Assembly (NCBI GenBank): GCA_013416435.1
Contig: JACCEN010000007.1
Location: 62,001 to 126,000 of the forward strand
DNA from: Alcaligenaceae bacterium
GTDB lineage: Bacteria > Pseudomonadota > Gammaproteobacteria > Burkholderiales > Burkholderiaceae_B
Length of the DNA: 64,000 nucleotides
Direction of reading: 5' to 3'
Within the stretch, counting starts at the first letter, position 1, and each line of letters begins with the position of its first letter. The notes under the pieces are model-generated. The model saw nothing but the letters and a program-made list of their open reading frames with translations, was not told the DNA's origin and searched no databases. Positions 45,243-54,703 of the stretch are shown in pieces. The translations under genes and the position numbers were made by a program.

Positions 45243-46742
45243 ATGCAATTGATACGTCTAGGAAGCACACCAATGAAACGTATCGCGGCCTGCGCCGCGG
45301 CCAGCGTCGCCATGGCCTTAGCCGTTGCGGGAACGGCCGTCAACGCCCAGTCCAGTGTCGCGCCGACGCTGTCCGTTCCCGACTTCACGCAGGTGGTCGA
45401 GCAGACCGAAGGGTCCGTCGTCAATATCCGCACGACCGAGTCGGTACCCGTGCGCCGCAGCCCCATGGGCCCCGGCGGCAACGATCCCTACGAAATGTTC
45501 CGCTGGTTCTTCGGTCCCGACTTCGTGCCGCCCGGCATGCCGGGCGGGCCGGGAGGGCCGCGCCAGCGCAATGCGCCCACCCCGCCGGAGCAAGAGCGCA
45601 CCGTGCCTCGCGGCGTCGGTTCGGGCTTCATCATTTCGGCCGACGGGTACATCCTCACCAATAACCACGTGGTGGCGAAATCCAATGGCATCTTCGTCAC
45701 ATTGACGTCAGGCAAGGAGTACAAGGCCAAGGTCATCGGAACGGATCCCCGTACCGATGTTGCGCTCATCAAGATCGACGCCGAAGGCCTCACCCCGTTG
45801 CCCATCGGCGATTCCACCAAGCTCAAGAAGGGGCAGTGGGTCCTTGCCATCGGTTCGCCTTTCGGGCTGGACTCCACCGTAACCTCCGGCATCGTCAGCG
45901 CGATCAATCGCGATACGGGCGACTATCTTCCCTTCATCCAGACCGACGTGGCGGTCAATCCCGGCAACTCCGGCGGGCCGCTCATCAATCTGGCCGGGCA
46001 GGTGGTAGGGGTCAATTCCCAGATCATCTCCCAAAGCGGCGGCTTCATGGGAATTTCCCTCGCGATTCCCATCGATGAGGCGATGCGGGTGGTCGACCAG
46101 TTGAAGGCGCATGGCAAGGTGACGCGCGGCCGCATCGGGGTGCAGATCGGTTCGGTGTCCGAAGACGTCGCCAAGGCGATAGGCCTTGAAAACGCCAAGG
46201 GCGCGATGGTCAGCAACGTCGAACCCAGCGGCCCGGCCGCACAGGCAGGCGTGCGCTCCGGCGATGTCATCACCAGCTTCGATGGCAAGCAGATTTCCCA
46301 GATGTCGGATCTTCCCCGCATCGTGGGCGGCACCAAGCCGGGCAACCGCGTGCCCATGGAGGTCTGGCGCAAAGGCAAGACCGTGACCCTTCATGTCAAG
46401 GTGGGCGAAATGCCTTCCGGAGACGAGCCGAGCGCAGAGCAGGGCGAACAGCCCAAGGCCGAGGCGGCCGACGTTCTGGGCCTGAAGGTGATCGAAGTGT
46501 CCGATGCGGTCCGCGAAAAGCTGGACATCAAGGGCGGCGTGCAAGTGGCCCAGGTCGAAGAGCCGGCTGCCACGGCGGGCCTTGCCCCGGGCGACATCAT
46601 CGTCACCATCAACGACGTGGACATCACCAGCCCTTCGCAGTATGCCAAGGTGGTGTCGGGCTTGAACAAATCCCGCGCGGCAGCCTTGCTGGTGATGCGT
46701 GGTGATCAATCGCAGTGGATCACCATCACTCCCCGAAAATAA
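45243..46742 (+). CDS. mucD: Periplasmic serine protease, Do/DegP family (MucD)
   Basis: Degrades or refolds damaged envelope proteins. The product of about 499 residues has a signal peptide (core MKRIAACAAASVAMALAVAG), the trypsin-like triad (His in LTNNHVVAKS, Asp in RTDVALIKID, Ser in NPGNSGGPL) and two PDZ domains (about residues 285-375 and 400-490). Two adjacent ATGs (45240, 45243) follow AGGAG; 45243 has the better spacing, and a third Met at 45273 would also give a good signal peptide. It ends the rpoE operon at a strong terminator. Confidence 0.96.
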   Translation: MQLIRLGSTPMKRIAACAAASVAMALAVAGTAVNAQSSVAPTLSVPDFTQVVEQTEGSVVNIRTTESVPVRRSPMGPGGNDPYEMFRWFFGPDFVPPGMPGGPGGPRQRNAPTPPEQERTVPRGVGSGFIISADGYILTNNHVVAKSNGIFVTLTSGKEYKAKVIGTDPRTDVALIKIDAEGLTPLPIGDSTKLKKGQWVLAIGSPFGLDSTVTSGIVSAINRDTGDYLPFIQTDVAVNPGNSGGPLINLAGQVVGVNSQIISQSGGFMGISLAIPIDEAMRVVDQLKAHGKVTRGRIGVQIGSVSEDVAKAIGLENAKGAMVSNVEPSGPAAQAGVRSGDVITSFDGKQISQMSDLPRIVGGTKPGNRVPMEVWRKGKTVTLHVKVGEMPSGDEPSAEQGEQPKAEAADVLGLKVIEVSDAVREKLDIKGGVQVAQVEEPAATAGLAPGDIIVTINDVDITSPSQYAKVVSGLNKSRAAALLVMRGDQSQWITITPRK

Positions 46743-46772
46743 TTGGCAGAAACGGCTAAAATGTCGTCAGGC

Positions 46773-46804
46773 AAAAGGGAGCGCCCTCTAGCGCTCCCTT
46801 TTTT
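46773..46804 (+). terminator. Intrinsic terminator after mucD
   Basis: AAGGGAGCGC and GCGCTCCCTT form a 10-bp stem around a six-base loop, followed by a run of T. It closes the fabF/rpoE-mucD transcription block 30 bases after the mucD stop. Confidence 0.93.
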
Positions 46805-46861
46805 ATGCTTCCCATTAATACTCTCTGCCCGGCACCCGGGCGGGTTTCTTTCTGATGGTTT

Positions 46862-48655
46862 ATGGATCACATCCGCAACTTTTCCATTATTGCCCACATT
46901 GACCACGGCAAGTCCACGCTTGCCGATCGCCTGATTCATCGTTGCGGGGGGCTGGCCGACCGGGAAATGTCCACCCAGGTCCTTGATTCCATGGATATCG
47001 AGCGCGAGCGCGGCATTACCATCAAGGCCCAGACGGCCGCGCTGCGCTACCAGGCCCGGAACGGAAAGGAATACGCGCTCAATCTCATCGATACCCCGGG
47101 CCACGTGGACTTTTCCTACGAAGTCAGCCGGTCGTTGTCCGCCTGCGAAGGCGCCCTGCTGGTCGTCGACGCATCGCAGGGCGTCGAGGCCCAGACCGTC
47201 GCGAACTGCTATACGGCCATCGAGCTGGGCGTCGAGGTCCTGCCGGTGCTCAATAAAATGGATCTTCCCTCCGCCGATCCCGAAGGGGCGCGCCAGGAGG
47301 TCGAGGACGTCATCGGCATCGACGCTTCCGAAGCCATACTCTGCAGCGCCAAGACCGGCATGGGCATCGACGACATCCTCGAGATGATCGTCAGCAAGGT
47401 GCCGCCGCCCGTGGGCGACCCCGCCAAGCCCCTGCAGGCGCTGATCATCGATTCCTGGTTCGACAACTACGTCGGCGTGGTCATGCTGGTCCGCATCGTG
47501 AACGGCGTGCTGCGGCCCAAGGACAAGATCCTGCTGATGGCGACCGGCGCCACCCATCTTTGCGAGCATATCGGCGTCTTCACGCCCAAATCCGTGCCCC
47601 GCACCGAGCTGTCAGCCGGCGAGGTCGGATTCGTCATCGCCGGCATCAAAGAGCTGGAACACGCCAAAGTGGGTGACACCATCACGCTGTCCGGCAAGCC
47701 CGCCAGCCAGGCGCTGCCCGGCTTCAAGGAAGTGAAGCCCCAGGTTTTCGCCGGGCTTTACCCAGTCGAAAGCAGCGAGTACGATCAGCTTCGGGATTCG
47801 CTCGAGAAGCTGAAGCTGAACGACTCTTCACTGATGTTCGAGCCAGAGGTCTCCCAGGCGCTGGGCTTCGGCTTTCGCTGCGGCTTTCTTGGGCTGCTGC
47901 ACATGGAGATCGTCCAGGAACGGCTCGAGCGCGAATTCGACATGGACATCATCACGACCGCCCCGTCCGTCGTGTACGAAGTCGAGCAGCGCGACGGTAC
48001 GGTGGCCATGATAGAAAGCCCGTCGCGGATGCCCGAGGTCGGCAACATCACCGAAATTCGCGAGCCCATCGTCACCATCACGCTGTTCATGCCGCAAGAA
48101 TACGTGGGTCCCGTGATGTCCTTGTGCATGGCCAAGCGCGGCGTGCAGCTGAACATGACCTACCACGGCCGGCAAGTGCATCTCATGTACGAAATGCCGC
48201 TGGCTGAAATCGTGCTCGATTTCTTCGACAAGCTGAAATCCGTGTCGCGTGGGTACGCGTCGATGGACTACGAGTTCAAGGAATACCGGGCTGCCGATGT
48301 CGTGCGGGTCGATCTCCTGATCAACGGCGATCGCGTCGATGCGTTGTCGATGATCGTGCACCGCGCCAACGCCCGCTATCGGGGGCGCGAGGTCGTGTCC
48401 AAGATGCGGGGGCTCATACCGCGACAGATGTTCGACATCGCCATCCAGGCGGCCATCGGCGCCGAAGTCATTGCCCGGGAAAACGTCAAGGCCCTGCGCA
48501 AGAATGTGCTGGCAAAATGCTACGGCGGCGACATCTCCCGCAAGAAGAAACTGCTTGAAAAGCAGAAGGCCGGCAAGAAGCGCATGAAGCAAGTGGGCAA
48601 CGTGGAAATACCCCAGGAAGCCTTCCTGGCCATCCTGCAGGTCGAGGATAAATAA
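46862..48655 (+). CDS. lepA: Elongation factor 4 (LepA)
   Basis: Ribosome-associated GTPase implicated in initiation, ribosome maturation and back-translocation under stress. The 597-residue protein starts [20 protein letters not shown] (G1), with DTPGHVDF (G3) and NKMD (G4), then EF-G-like domains and the LepA-specific C-terminal domain ending near [17 protein letters not shown]. It heads the lepA-lepB-rnc-era-recO group. Confidence 0.98.
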   Translation: MDHIRNFSIIAHIDHGKSTLADRLIHRCGGLADREMSTQVLDSMDIERERGITIKAQTAALRYQARNGKEYALNLIDTPGHVDFSYEVSRSLSACEGALLVVDASQGVEAQTVANCYTAIELGVEVLPVLNKMDLPSADPEGARQEVEDVIGIDASEAILCSAKTGMGIDDILEMIVSKVPPPVGDPAKPLQALIIDSWFDNYVGVVMLVRIVNGVLRPKDKILLMATGATHLCEHIGVFTPKSVPRTELSAGEVGFVIAGIKELEHAKVGDTITLSGKPASQALPGFKEVKPQVFAGLYPVESSEYDQLRDSLEKLKLNDSSLMFEPEVSQALGFGFRCGFLGLLHMEIVQERLEREFDMDIITTAPSVVYEVEQRDGTVAMIESPSRMPEVGNITEIREPIVTITLFMPQEYVGPVMSLCMAKRGVQLNMTYHGRQVHLMYEMPLAEIVLDFFDKLKSVSRGYASMDYEFKEYRAADVVRVDLLINGDRVDALSMIVHRANARYRGREVVSKMRGLIPRQMFDIAIQAAIGAEVIARENVKALRKNVLAKCYGGDISRKKKLLEKQKAGKKRMKQVGNVEIPQEAFLAILQVEDK

Positions 48656-48681
48656 TAATTTCAAATGAGGGTTTACCGGGT

Positions 48682-49569
48682 ATGAGTTGGGATTTTGCGC
48701 TGATCTTGTTCCTGTTGCTGCTGGTCACGGGTGTGGTCTGGTGCCTGGATTTCTTTTTCCTGCGCAGCAGGCGGCGCGCGAACGGCGTCGCAGCCATGGC
48801 GTCGGTTGCGCCGGCCATCGAGGGGCTCGAGCCTTCCGATGCCGCCCGCATACGCCAGGAGGCCTATGACAACGCCAATCGGGCGCCGTGGTGGGTGGAA
48901 TACTGCGTCAGCTTTTTTCCGGTGATACTTTTTGTCTTTGCGTTGCGCTCCTTCGTTGTGGAGCCTTTTCGCATCCCGTCGGGCTCCATGCTGCCTACAC
49001 TGCAGAACGGCGACCTGATCCTGGTCAACAAATTCCAGTACGGGATCCGGCTGCCTGTCATCGACAAGAAAATCATCGACATCGGCGAGCCCAAGCGCGG
49101 CGACGTCATCGTGTTCCGCTATCCGGTGGATCCGGACGTGGACTACATCAAGCGCGTCGTCGGCCTGCCGGGCGATGTGGTGCAGTATCAGAACAAGGTC
49201 TTGACCGTCAATGGCAATCCGGTGCGCCACGTACGCGACGGCGATTATTTCGAGCCGGACCGCTCGGCCTACGTCGGGCGCTACATCGAAGAGCTCGGCG
49301 AGACGAGCCACGACATCCTGCTCAACAAGCAGGCGCGCCAGGACTACATGCCCATCTCGAATTTCCCGTATCGGGAAAATTGCGACTACCTGGGCAACGG
49401 GGTGCGCTGCACCGTGCCGGCCGGCCATTACTTCATGATGGGCGACAACCGCGACAACAGCCTGGACAGCCGCTATTGGGGCTTCGTGCCTGAAGCGCAC
49501 ATCGTGGGCCGGGCCTTTTTCATCTGGATGAACTTCGGCGACCTCGGTCGCATAGGTGGCTTTCGCTAA
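48682..49569 (+). CDS. lepB: Signal peptidase I
   Basis: Removes signal peptides from exported proteins. The 295-residue protein has two N-terminal membrane helices (about 5-25 and 76-94), the catalytic serine S102 in [11 protein letters not shown] and the lysine general base K157 in [12 protein letters not shown], and the C-terminal [18 protein letters not shown] block. Its TAA overlaps the rnc ATG by one base. Confidence 0.97.
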   Translation: MSWDFALILFLLLLVTGVVWCLDFFFLRSRRRANGVAAMASVAPAIEGLEPSDAARIRQEAYDNANRAPWWVEYCVSFFPVILFVFALRSFVVEPFRIPSGSMLPTLQNGDLILVNKFQYGIRLPVIDKKIIDIGEPKRGDVIVFRYPVDPDVDYIKRVVGLPGDVVQYQNKVLTVNGNPVRHVRDGDYFEPDRSAYVGRYIEELGETSHDILLNKQARQDYMPISNFPYRENCDYLGNGVRCTVPAGHYFMMGDNRDNSLDSRYWGFVPEAHIVGRAFFIWMNFGDLGRIGGFR

Positions 49570-50327
49570 TGGGCAACCTGGTTTCCTTGCAGACGGCCCT
49601 GGGGCATCAGTTTGCGGACGCCTCTCTGCTGGAGCAGGCGCTGACGCATCGCAGCCACAGCGCCCGGCACAATGAGCGCCTGGAATTTCTAGGGGACTCG
49701 GTGCTGAATTTTGTCGTGGCCGCTTTGCTGTTCCAGCGTTTCGACAAAATCGACGAAGGCGATCTGTCGCGGCTGCGTGCCAACCTGGTCAAGCAGGCCT
49801 CATTGGCAGACATCGCTGGGAACCTGTCCTTGTCGCAATACTTGAGGCTGGGCGAGGGCGAACTCAAGAGCGGCGGCTTCCGCCGTCCGTCGATCCTCGC
49901 CGATGCGCTCGAAGCCTTGTTCGGCGCCGTATTCCTGGATGGCGGCTATGCCGCCGCACAGCACGTGATCGCCAGGCAATACGAACCCATCCTGCAGAAC
50001 GTGAATGCCAAGACCCTGGGCAAGGATCCCAAGACTTTGCTGCAGGAACTCCTGCAGGCCCGCAAGGTGGACCTGCCCGTCTATACCGTCATCGCCACGC
50101 ACGGCGCGGCGCATAATCAGCTTTTTGAAGTGGAGTGCCATATCCCCAAGTTCGACATCAAAGTGACGGCCGGAGGCGGCAGCCGGCGCGCCGCCGAGCA
50201 GCAGGCGGCCGAACAGGCCATCGCCGCGCTGGAGGCCCTGGCACCGGCCAAGGGCGGAAGAGGGCACCGGCCACGTAAATCCACACAGCTCTCCTTGCCC
50301 GTCGCTGTGCCACAGGAGCACAAATGA
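49569..50327 (+). CDS. rnc: Ribonuclease III
   Basis: Cleaves double-stranded RNA in rRNA maturation and gene regulation. The 252-residue protein has the signature [17 protein letters not shown] with catalytic acidic residues, [16 protein letters not shown], and a C-terminal dsRNA-binding domain (about 155-225; [13 protein letters not shown]...[17 protein letters not shown]). A short basic extension follows. It overlaps era by 4 bases. Confidence 0.97.
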   Translation: MGNLVSLQTALGHQFADASLLEQALTHRSHSARHNERLEFLGDSVLNFVVAALLFQRFDKIDEGDLSRLRANLVKQASLADIAGNLSLSQYLRLGEGELKSGGFRRPSILADALEALFGAVFLDGGYAAAQHVIARQYEPILQNVNAKTLGKDPKTLLQELLQARKVDLPVYTVIATHGAAHNQLFEVECHIPKFDIKVTAGGGSRRAAEQQAAEQAIAALEALAPAKGGRGHRPRKSTQLSLPVAVPQEHK

Positions 50328-51211
50328 CCACTCCCTATCGTTGCGGCTTCGTGGCCGTCGTGGGCCGTCCCAATGTGGGCAAATCGACCCTGACCAACGC
50401 CCTGATCGGCACCAAGATCTCCATCGTTTCGCGCAAGGCGCAGACCACTCGGCATCGCATCCATGGCGTGCTGACACGCGACAAAGAACAATTCGTATTC
50501 GTCGATACGCCGGGCTTTCAGACCCGCCACGGCGGAGCGATGAACCGCATGATGAACCGGGTGGTTACCCAGGCCCTCGCCGACGTCGACGTCGTGGTGC
50601 ATGTCGTCGAGGCGGGCAAATGGTCTGCGGGGGACGCCCAGCTGCTGCCCTTGCTGCCCAAGGGGGGCAACACCATCCTGGTGGTCAACAAGGTCGACGC
50701 GCTCAAGAGCAAGAACGACATGTTCGCCTACGTGAGCAAGATCATGGCGCAGTTTCCCTATTCCGCCGTGGTGCCGGTCAGCGCCCTGCGCGGGGTTCAG
50801 CTCGAGGAACTGCTGGGGGAAATCGCGGCGCGCCTGCCCGAGGGCGAACCGATGTTCGAAGCCGATACCCTGACCGACAGGCCGGTCCGCTTCATCGCCG
50901 CTGAGCTCATCCGCGAGAAGATCTTCCGCTTGGTGGGCGACGAACTGCCCTACGGGTGCACGGTCGTGATCGAGCAGTGGGAAGAGGACGACGCCGGAGC
51001 CCGCGTGGCCGCCTGCGTGCTCGTCGAGCGCGAAAGCTATCGGCCCATTCTTTTGGGGGCGGGCGGCGTCCACATGAAGCGCATCGCTTCGGAGGCACGG
51101 CAGGACATGATCAAGCTTCTGGATAAACCGGTGCACCTCGAGGTCTACATCAAGGTCCGCAAGGGCTGGTCGGACCGCGAGAGCGCGCTGCGCGAACTGG
51201 GGTATGAGTAG
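50324..51211 (+). CDS. era: GTPase Era
   Basis: Assembly GTPase of the 30S subunit that binds the 3' end of 16S rRNA. The 295-residue protein has G1 GRPNVGKST, the DTPGFQ G3 and NKVD G4 motifs, and a C-terminal KH domain (about 205-295; [12 protein letters not shown]...[27 protein letters not shown]). It is translationally coupled to rnc and recO. Confidence 0.97.
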   Translation: MTTPYRCGFVAVVGRPNVGKSTLTNALIGTKISIVSRKAQTTRHRIHGVLTRDKEQFVFVDTPGFQTRHGGAMNRMMNRVVTQALADVDVVVHVVEAGKWSAGDAQLLPLLPKGGNTILVVNKVDALKSKNDMFAYVSKIMAQFPYSAVVPVSALRGVQLEELLGEIAARLPEGEPMFEADTLTDRPVRFIAAELIREKIFRLVGDELPYGCTVVIEQWEEDDAGARVAACVLVERESYRPILLGAGGVHMKRIASEARQDMIKLLDKPVHLEVYIKVRKGWSDRESALRELGYE

Positions 51212-51788
51212 AAGGACGCTGCGTGTCCAGGATGCCGAGGCCTATCTGCTGCATTCCTCGCCCTGGCGCGAGACCTCGCTCCTGATCCAGGCATTCGCGC
51301 GCGAGCATGGTGTGGTGTCTCTTGCCGCGCGGGGCGCAAAACGGCCGTATTCCGTCCTGAGGCCCGTCCTGTCCGCTTTTCAGCCGCTCGCGATTTCCTG
51401 GAGCGGCGCGGGCGAGGTCAAGACGCTCACGCGGGCCGAATGCGCGGGGGTGCACAGGCTTTCCGGCCGGGCGCACATGTCCGCTTGGTACATGAACGAA
51501 CTGCTGCTGCGGCTGTTGCCGCGCGAGGACCCTCATCCCGTCCTTTTCGATGCCTATGATGCGGCGCTGAGGCGGCTCGCATCGCAGCAGCCGGCCGCAA
51601 GTGCATTGCGCCGCTTCGAATGGATGCTGCTGCATGAAACCGGATACGGGGTCGAAAGCGACGCCCCCGATTTCGACGACCCGGCGCTGGAGCCTCAACT
51701 GCGCCGGCAGCTGCGGGAGCGTCTCGATGAGCTTCTCGGCCGCCCGCTCCAGACCCGCAAGGTCCTGATGGAGCTGCAAAGATATTGA
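51204..51788 (+). CDS. recO: DNA repair protein RecO, short form
   Basis: Works with RecF and RecR to load RecA at gaps. The N-terminal OB fold (LRVQDAEAYLLHSSPWRETSLLIQAFAREHG) and helical domain (WYMNELLLRLLPREDPHPVLFDAYDAAL; RRFEWMLLHETGYGV) are clear, as is the terminal RPLQTRKVLMEL. At 194 residues it is about 40-60 shorter than usual: the stretch after ETGYGVE, which normally holds the central loop or zinc-finger region, goes almost directly to the last helix. There is no frameshift sign and it overlaps both era and the next gene, so it is probably intact and functional. Confidence 0.88.
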   Translation: MSRRTLRVQDAEAYLLHSSPWRETSLLIQAFAREHGVVSLAARGAKRPYSVLRPVLSAFQPLAISWSGAGEVKTLTRAECAGVHRLSGRAHMSAWYMNELLLRLLPREDPHPVLFDAYDAALRRLASQQPAASALRRFEWMLLHETGYGVESDAPDFDDPALEPQLRRQLRERLDELLGRPLQTRKVLMELQRY

Positions 51789-52369
51789 ACAAGCGCGTGC
51801 CCGATATCCTGGTCATGGATACTTGCGTCCTGATTTCCAATGTCCTGCGCCGAGGCGTGCTTCACCTGGCGCGGCAAGCCTGTTTCCGTCCGGTCTGGAG
51901 CGAGGTCATAGGCGATGAATGGCGCCGCAATGCCGCTCGTTTGTGGGGCGTGCCCCACGAAGACGTCCAGACCCAATGGCAGGAACTGCAAGACGCGTTT
52001 CCGGAGGCGGACCAAGGAAACGTCGAAGCCTATAAGGCCGGCTTGCGGCGCAGCGATCCGAAGGATTGGCATGTCGTGGCGGCCGGCCGGGCGGCACAGG
52101 CGCGGTGGCCCGGGCTGGAAGCGAGCATCCTGACGCGAAATATCCGGGACTTCAATCGCTCGGAACTGCGAGGGATGGGCCTCGGCCTGCTCGATCCGGA
52201 CGAGTTCATGCTGCGTTGCTGGCAACAGTACCCGGATGCCACGCATGGCCTGATGGCGGCCTTGCCCGGCTATGCCTTGGCGCCCGACAAAGAGCTCGAG
52301 CCGCTGGACGCCATACTGAGGCGCGAGCGGCTGTTCCGGATCAACAAGCTGGTCGTCTGTTCGCCATGA
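51785..52369 (+). CDS. PIN-domain protein
   Basis: A 194-residue protein with a PIN nuclease-type fold: ILVMDTCVLISN carries the first metal-binding aspartate, VIGDEWRRN a second acidic residue, DPKDWHVVAAGRAA and ASILTRNIRDFN the later ones. The TTG start at 51785 overlaps the recO stop (TTGA) and the stop overlaps the next ATG, so it is an operon member. No antitoxin partner gene is visible on either side, which argues against an ordinary VapBC pair; a housekeeping RNA-processing role is possible. Confidence 0.82.
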   Translation: MNKRVPDILVMDTCVLISNVLRRGVLHLARQACFRPVWSEVIGDEWRRNAARLWGVPHEDVQTQWQELQDAFPEADQGNVEAYKAGLRRSDPKDWHVVAAGRAAQARWPGLEASILTRNIRDFNRSELRGMGLGLLDPDEFMLRCWQQYPDATHGLMAALPGYALAPDKELEPLDAILRRERLFRINKLVVCSP

Positions 52370-53253
52370 CGCGCGGTGTCGTCCTTTCCGTCCTGTCCTC
52401 CGTCCTGTTTGCCGTCCTGTACTACTACACGACCCTGCTTCATCCTCTGGACGGGGCCGAGATATTCGCTTGGCGCATATTGCTGTGCCTGCCCGCCGTG
52501 GCGGTGTTGCTTGCCCGATCCCGAGGCTGGAAAGAGGTGGCGCAGGTTTTCAGGCGGTTGCGCCATGAATGGCGCCTATGGCTGCTGCTGCCTTTGAGTT
52601 CCGCATTGATAGGCGCCCAGCTTTGGCTGTTTGTCTGGGCGCCCCTGCATCAGAGGGCGATGGACGTCTCCATGGGATATTTCCTGCTGCCGCTCGTCAT
52701 GGTTCTGATCGGCCGCGTACTCTATCAGGAAAAGCTGAACCGGCTACAGACCGCCGCGGTCTTCGTCGCGGCCTTGGGCGTGGCCCATGAACTCATGCGC
52801 ACCGGGACGTTCTCCTGGGTGACGGCGCTGGTCATGTTCGGTTATCCGCCGTATTTCATTGTGCGCCGCAAGCTTCGGATGGGGTCGCTGAGCACACTTT
52901 GGTTCGACATGATGCTGATGGTGCCGGCCGCCTTGCTCATATTGGGAGGCCAGGATCTTGGAGTGATCGAGCAGTTCCGGCAGCGGCCGGCGCTTCTTGG
53001 CTTGGTGCCGGTGCTTGGCGTCATCAGCTCCGCGGCGCTGATCGCCTATCTGACGGCAAGCCGATACCTGCCTTTGGGCCTGTTTGGCCTGCTGGGGTAT
53101 GTGGAACCGGTGCTGCTGTTCTGGGTGGCCCTGCTGTTTCTGAGCGAAGAGGTGCCGGCGGCGGCGTGGCTGACCTACGTTCCGATCTGGATGGCGGTGG
53201 CGCTGGTGGCCGTGGATGGGATGAAAAGGGTCAGACCCCGCAAGCGGGTCTGA
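52366..53253 (+). CDS. EamA-family transporter, RarD-like, with repeat-encoded C-terminus
   Basis: A 295-residue membrane protein with about ten hydrophobic segments, matching RarD (MTRGVVLSVLSSVLFAVLYYY; GAEIFAWRILL; YFLLPLVMVLIGRVLYQEKL). It is probably an exporter of metabolites or drugs; the substrate is unknown. The last eight residues (RVRPRKRV) and the TGA stop are contributed by repeat cluster 7. It ends the lepA-to-rarD block. Confidence 0.88.
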   Translation: MTRGVVLSVLSSVLFAVLYYYTTLLHPLDGAEIFAWRILLCLPAVAVLLARSRGWKEVAQVFRRLRHEWRLWLLLPLSSALIGAQLWLFVWAPLHQRAMDVSMGYFLLPLVMVLIGRVLYQEKLNRLQTAAVFVAALGVAHELMRTGTFSWVTALVMFGYPPYFIVRRKLRMGSLSTLWFDMMLMVPAALLILGGQDLGVIEQFRQRPALLGLVPVLGVISSAALIAYLTASRYLPLGLFGLLGYVEPVLLFWVALLFLSEEVPAAAWLTYVPIWMAVALVAVDGMKRVRPRKRV

Positions 53254-53307
53254 CCCTGTCTGACGCGCAAGAAGAGCGGGGTCAGACCCCGTACGGGGTC
53301 TGACCCC
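53228..53307. repeat. Palindromic repeat cluster 7 (two copies)
   Basis: Copies at 53228-53256 (loop CGCAAGC, shortened arms; overlaps the end of the rarD-like gene and supplies its stop) and 53278-53307 (loop GTAC). The cluster ends 8 bases before the stop codon of the convergent Bax-inhibitor gene. Confidence 0.94.
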
Positions 53308-53315
53308 TATCGCCT

Positions 53316-54023
53316 TTATTCCCGGTCGCCGCCGAAAATGCCGAGCAGCATCAGCAGGTTGGCAAAAATATTGTAGACGTCCAGGTAGATGGCCAGCGTG
53401 GCCGTAACGTAGTTGGTTTCACCGCCATTGATGACGCGCTGGAGGTCCACCAGAAGCAGTGCCGAGAAAATGCCGATGGCCATGACGGAGATGGTCAGCA
53501 TGAGTGCGGGCAACTGCAGGAAGATGTTGGCGAGCGAGGCCACGATGAGGATCACCACGCCAATGAACAAGAACTTATGCATGGTGGAGAAGTCGCGCTT
53601 GCTGGTGCTGGCGACGCTTGCCATGGCGCCGAACACCACTGCCGTGCCGCCGAAGGCCAGCATGATGAGCTGCGAGCCGTTGGCCAGGCCCATGACGTGG
53701 CCCAGCAGGCGCGACAGCATGATGCCCATGAAGAACGTGAAGGCGAGCAGCAGCGCGACGCCGACCGAGCTGTTCTTGTTGCGCTCGATGAGGTACATGA
53801 GGCCGAATGCGCCGATCAGGAAGACGATGGCGCTGGTGCCGGGGCTGGCGCCCATGACTTGATTGATGCCTGAATTCAGCCCGACGAAGGCGCCCAGGAC
53901 GGTAGGCACCAGCGAAAGGGCAAGCAGCCAATAAGTATTGCGCATGACACGGTTGCGCACCGCTGCCGACGTGGCGGTGGAGTACGCGCCGTTGTCAGCC
54001 AAGGTTGGACGAAGATCGCTCAT
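53316..54023 (-). CDS. Bax inhibitor-1/YccA family membrane protein
   Basis: A 235-residue protein with seven hydrophobic segments after a short polar N-terminus. The family pattern includes RVMRNTYWLLALSLVPTVLG, the FLIGAFGLMYLI helix and the C-terminal LAIYLDVYNIFANLLMLLGI. Bacterial relatives (YccA, YetJ) modulate FtsH or transport calcium. ATG 54023 is used (SD AAAGGAAGC upstream); a longer frame to 54074 is unlikely. It is bracketed by repeat clusters 7 and 8. Confidence 0.93.
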   Translation of the reverse strand: MSDLRPTLADNGAYSTATSAAVRNRVMRNTYWLLALSLVPTVLGAFVGLNSGINQVMGASPGTSAIVFLIGAFGLMYLIERNKNSSVGVALLLAFTFFMGIMLSRLLGHVMGLANGSQLIMLAFGGTAVVFGAMASVASTSKRDFSTMHKFLFIGVVILIVASLANIFLQLPALMLTISVMAIGIFSALLLVDLQRVINGGETNYVTATLAIYLDVYNIFANLLMLLGIFGGDRE

Positions 54024-54102
54024 GATGCTTCCTTTGAGATAGATAGAAACTTTAACGCTAAGGTTAACTGACAACTAGCTGAAAATGCAAGGTGCTGATT
54101 AT

Positions 54103-54239
54103 GGGGTCAGACCCAAAGGGTCTGACCCCGGTGGTCGCGCCGGATTTCATTGTTGGGGTCAGACCCCATATGGGGTCTGACCCCTGACGTCGTGATGGGT
54201 TCCATTGCAGGGGTCAGACCCCGTACGGGGTCTGACCCC
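54103..54239. repeat. Palindromic repeat cluster 8 (three copies)
   Basis: Copies at 54103-54129 (shortened, loop AAA), 54155-54184 (loop ATAT, giving a fully self-complementary 30-base palindrome) and 54210-54239 (loop GTAC, also fully palindromic). It lies 7 bases from the holC stop and upstream of the Bax-inhibitor gene, both on minus. Confidence 0.95.
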
Positions 54240-54246
54240 ACCCCGT

Positions 54247-54696
54247 TCAGCGCTTGGATGCCGAGGACACGTCATGGGCATGCAGGTCGTGCCCGGCCGC
54301 CTGGTATTCGCGCCACCGTTCGCGTGCCGCGAGCTTGTCTTCGTCGTGTCCGGACACGATTTCCAGGATCCGCTCGAATTGCCCGGCGTTCGGCGGGCAT
54401 TGGAGGTCCAGATTGAGCAGCCAGCATGGGGCCTGGGCTGCACCGGGCTCGGGAGGGACGGGCGCGTTGCTGGTCAGCAGCACCGGCGTTTCCGGGGCGA
54501 GCGCGTCGTCGGCATGGACATGGGGCACGAAGGCCGTGGCCTCGAAGCCCCACAGCAGGCGATCGAATTTGGCCAGCCGGGCCTGGTCTTGCGTATAGAC
54601 GACCAGCCGGCGGCCCGCCAGAAACTGCTTGCTGGCGACTTGGCAAGCCATGCGCAGACGGTCCGGCGCGCCGAAGGCGAAGTCGATGCGGCTCAC
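54247..54696 (-). CDS. holC: DNA polymerase III chi subunit
   Basis: Links the clamp-loader complex to single-stranded-DNA-binding protein. The 149-residue protein starts MSRIDFAFGAPDRLRMACQV and shows the HolC blocks RLVVYTQDQARLAKFDRLLW and FVPHVHADD, with LLNLDLQCPP. It follows pepA with a 7-base gap; pepA-holC is a standard proteobacterial pair. Confidence 0.95.
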   Translation of the reverse strand: MSRIDFAFGAPDRLRMACQVASKQFLAGRRLVVYTQDQARLAKFDRLLWGFEATAFVPHVHADDALAPETPVLLTSNAPVPPEPGAAQAPCWLLNLDLQCPPNAGQFERILEIVSGHDEDKLAARERWREYQAAGHDLHAHDVSSASKR

Positions 54697-54703
54697 TGCC
54701 GGT

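Noticed and set aside
51785-52369. Toxin-antitoxin (VapBC) locus
   Set aside because: The PIN protein has no small antitoxin gene beside it and is embedded by overlaps in the recO operon.
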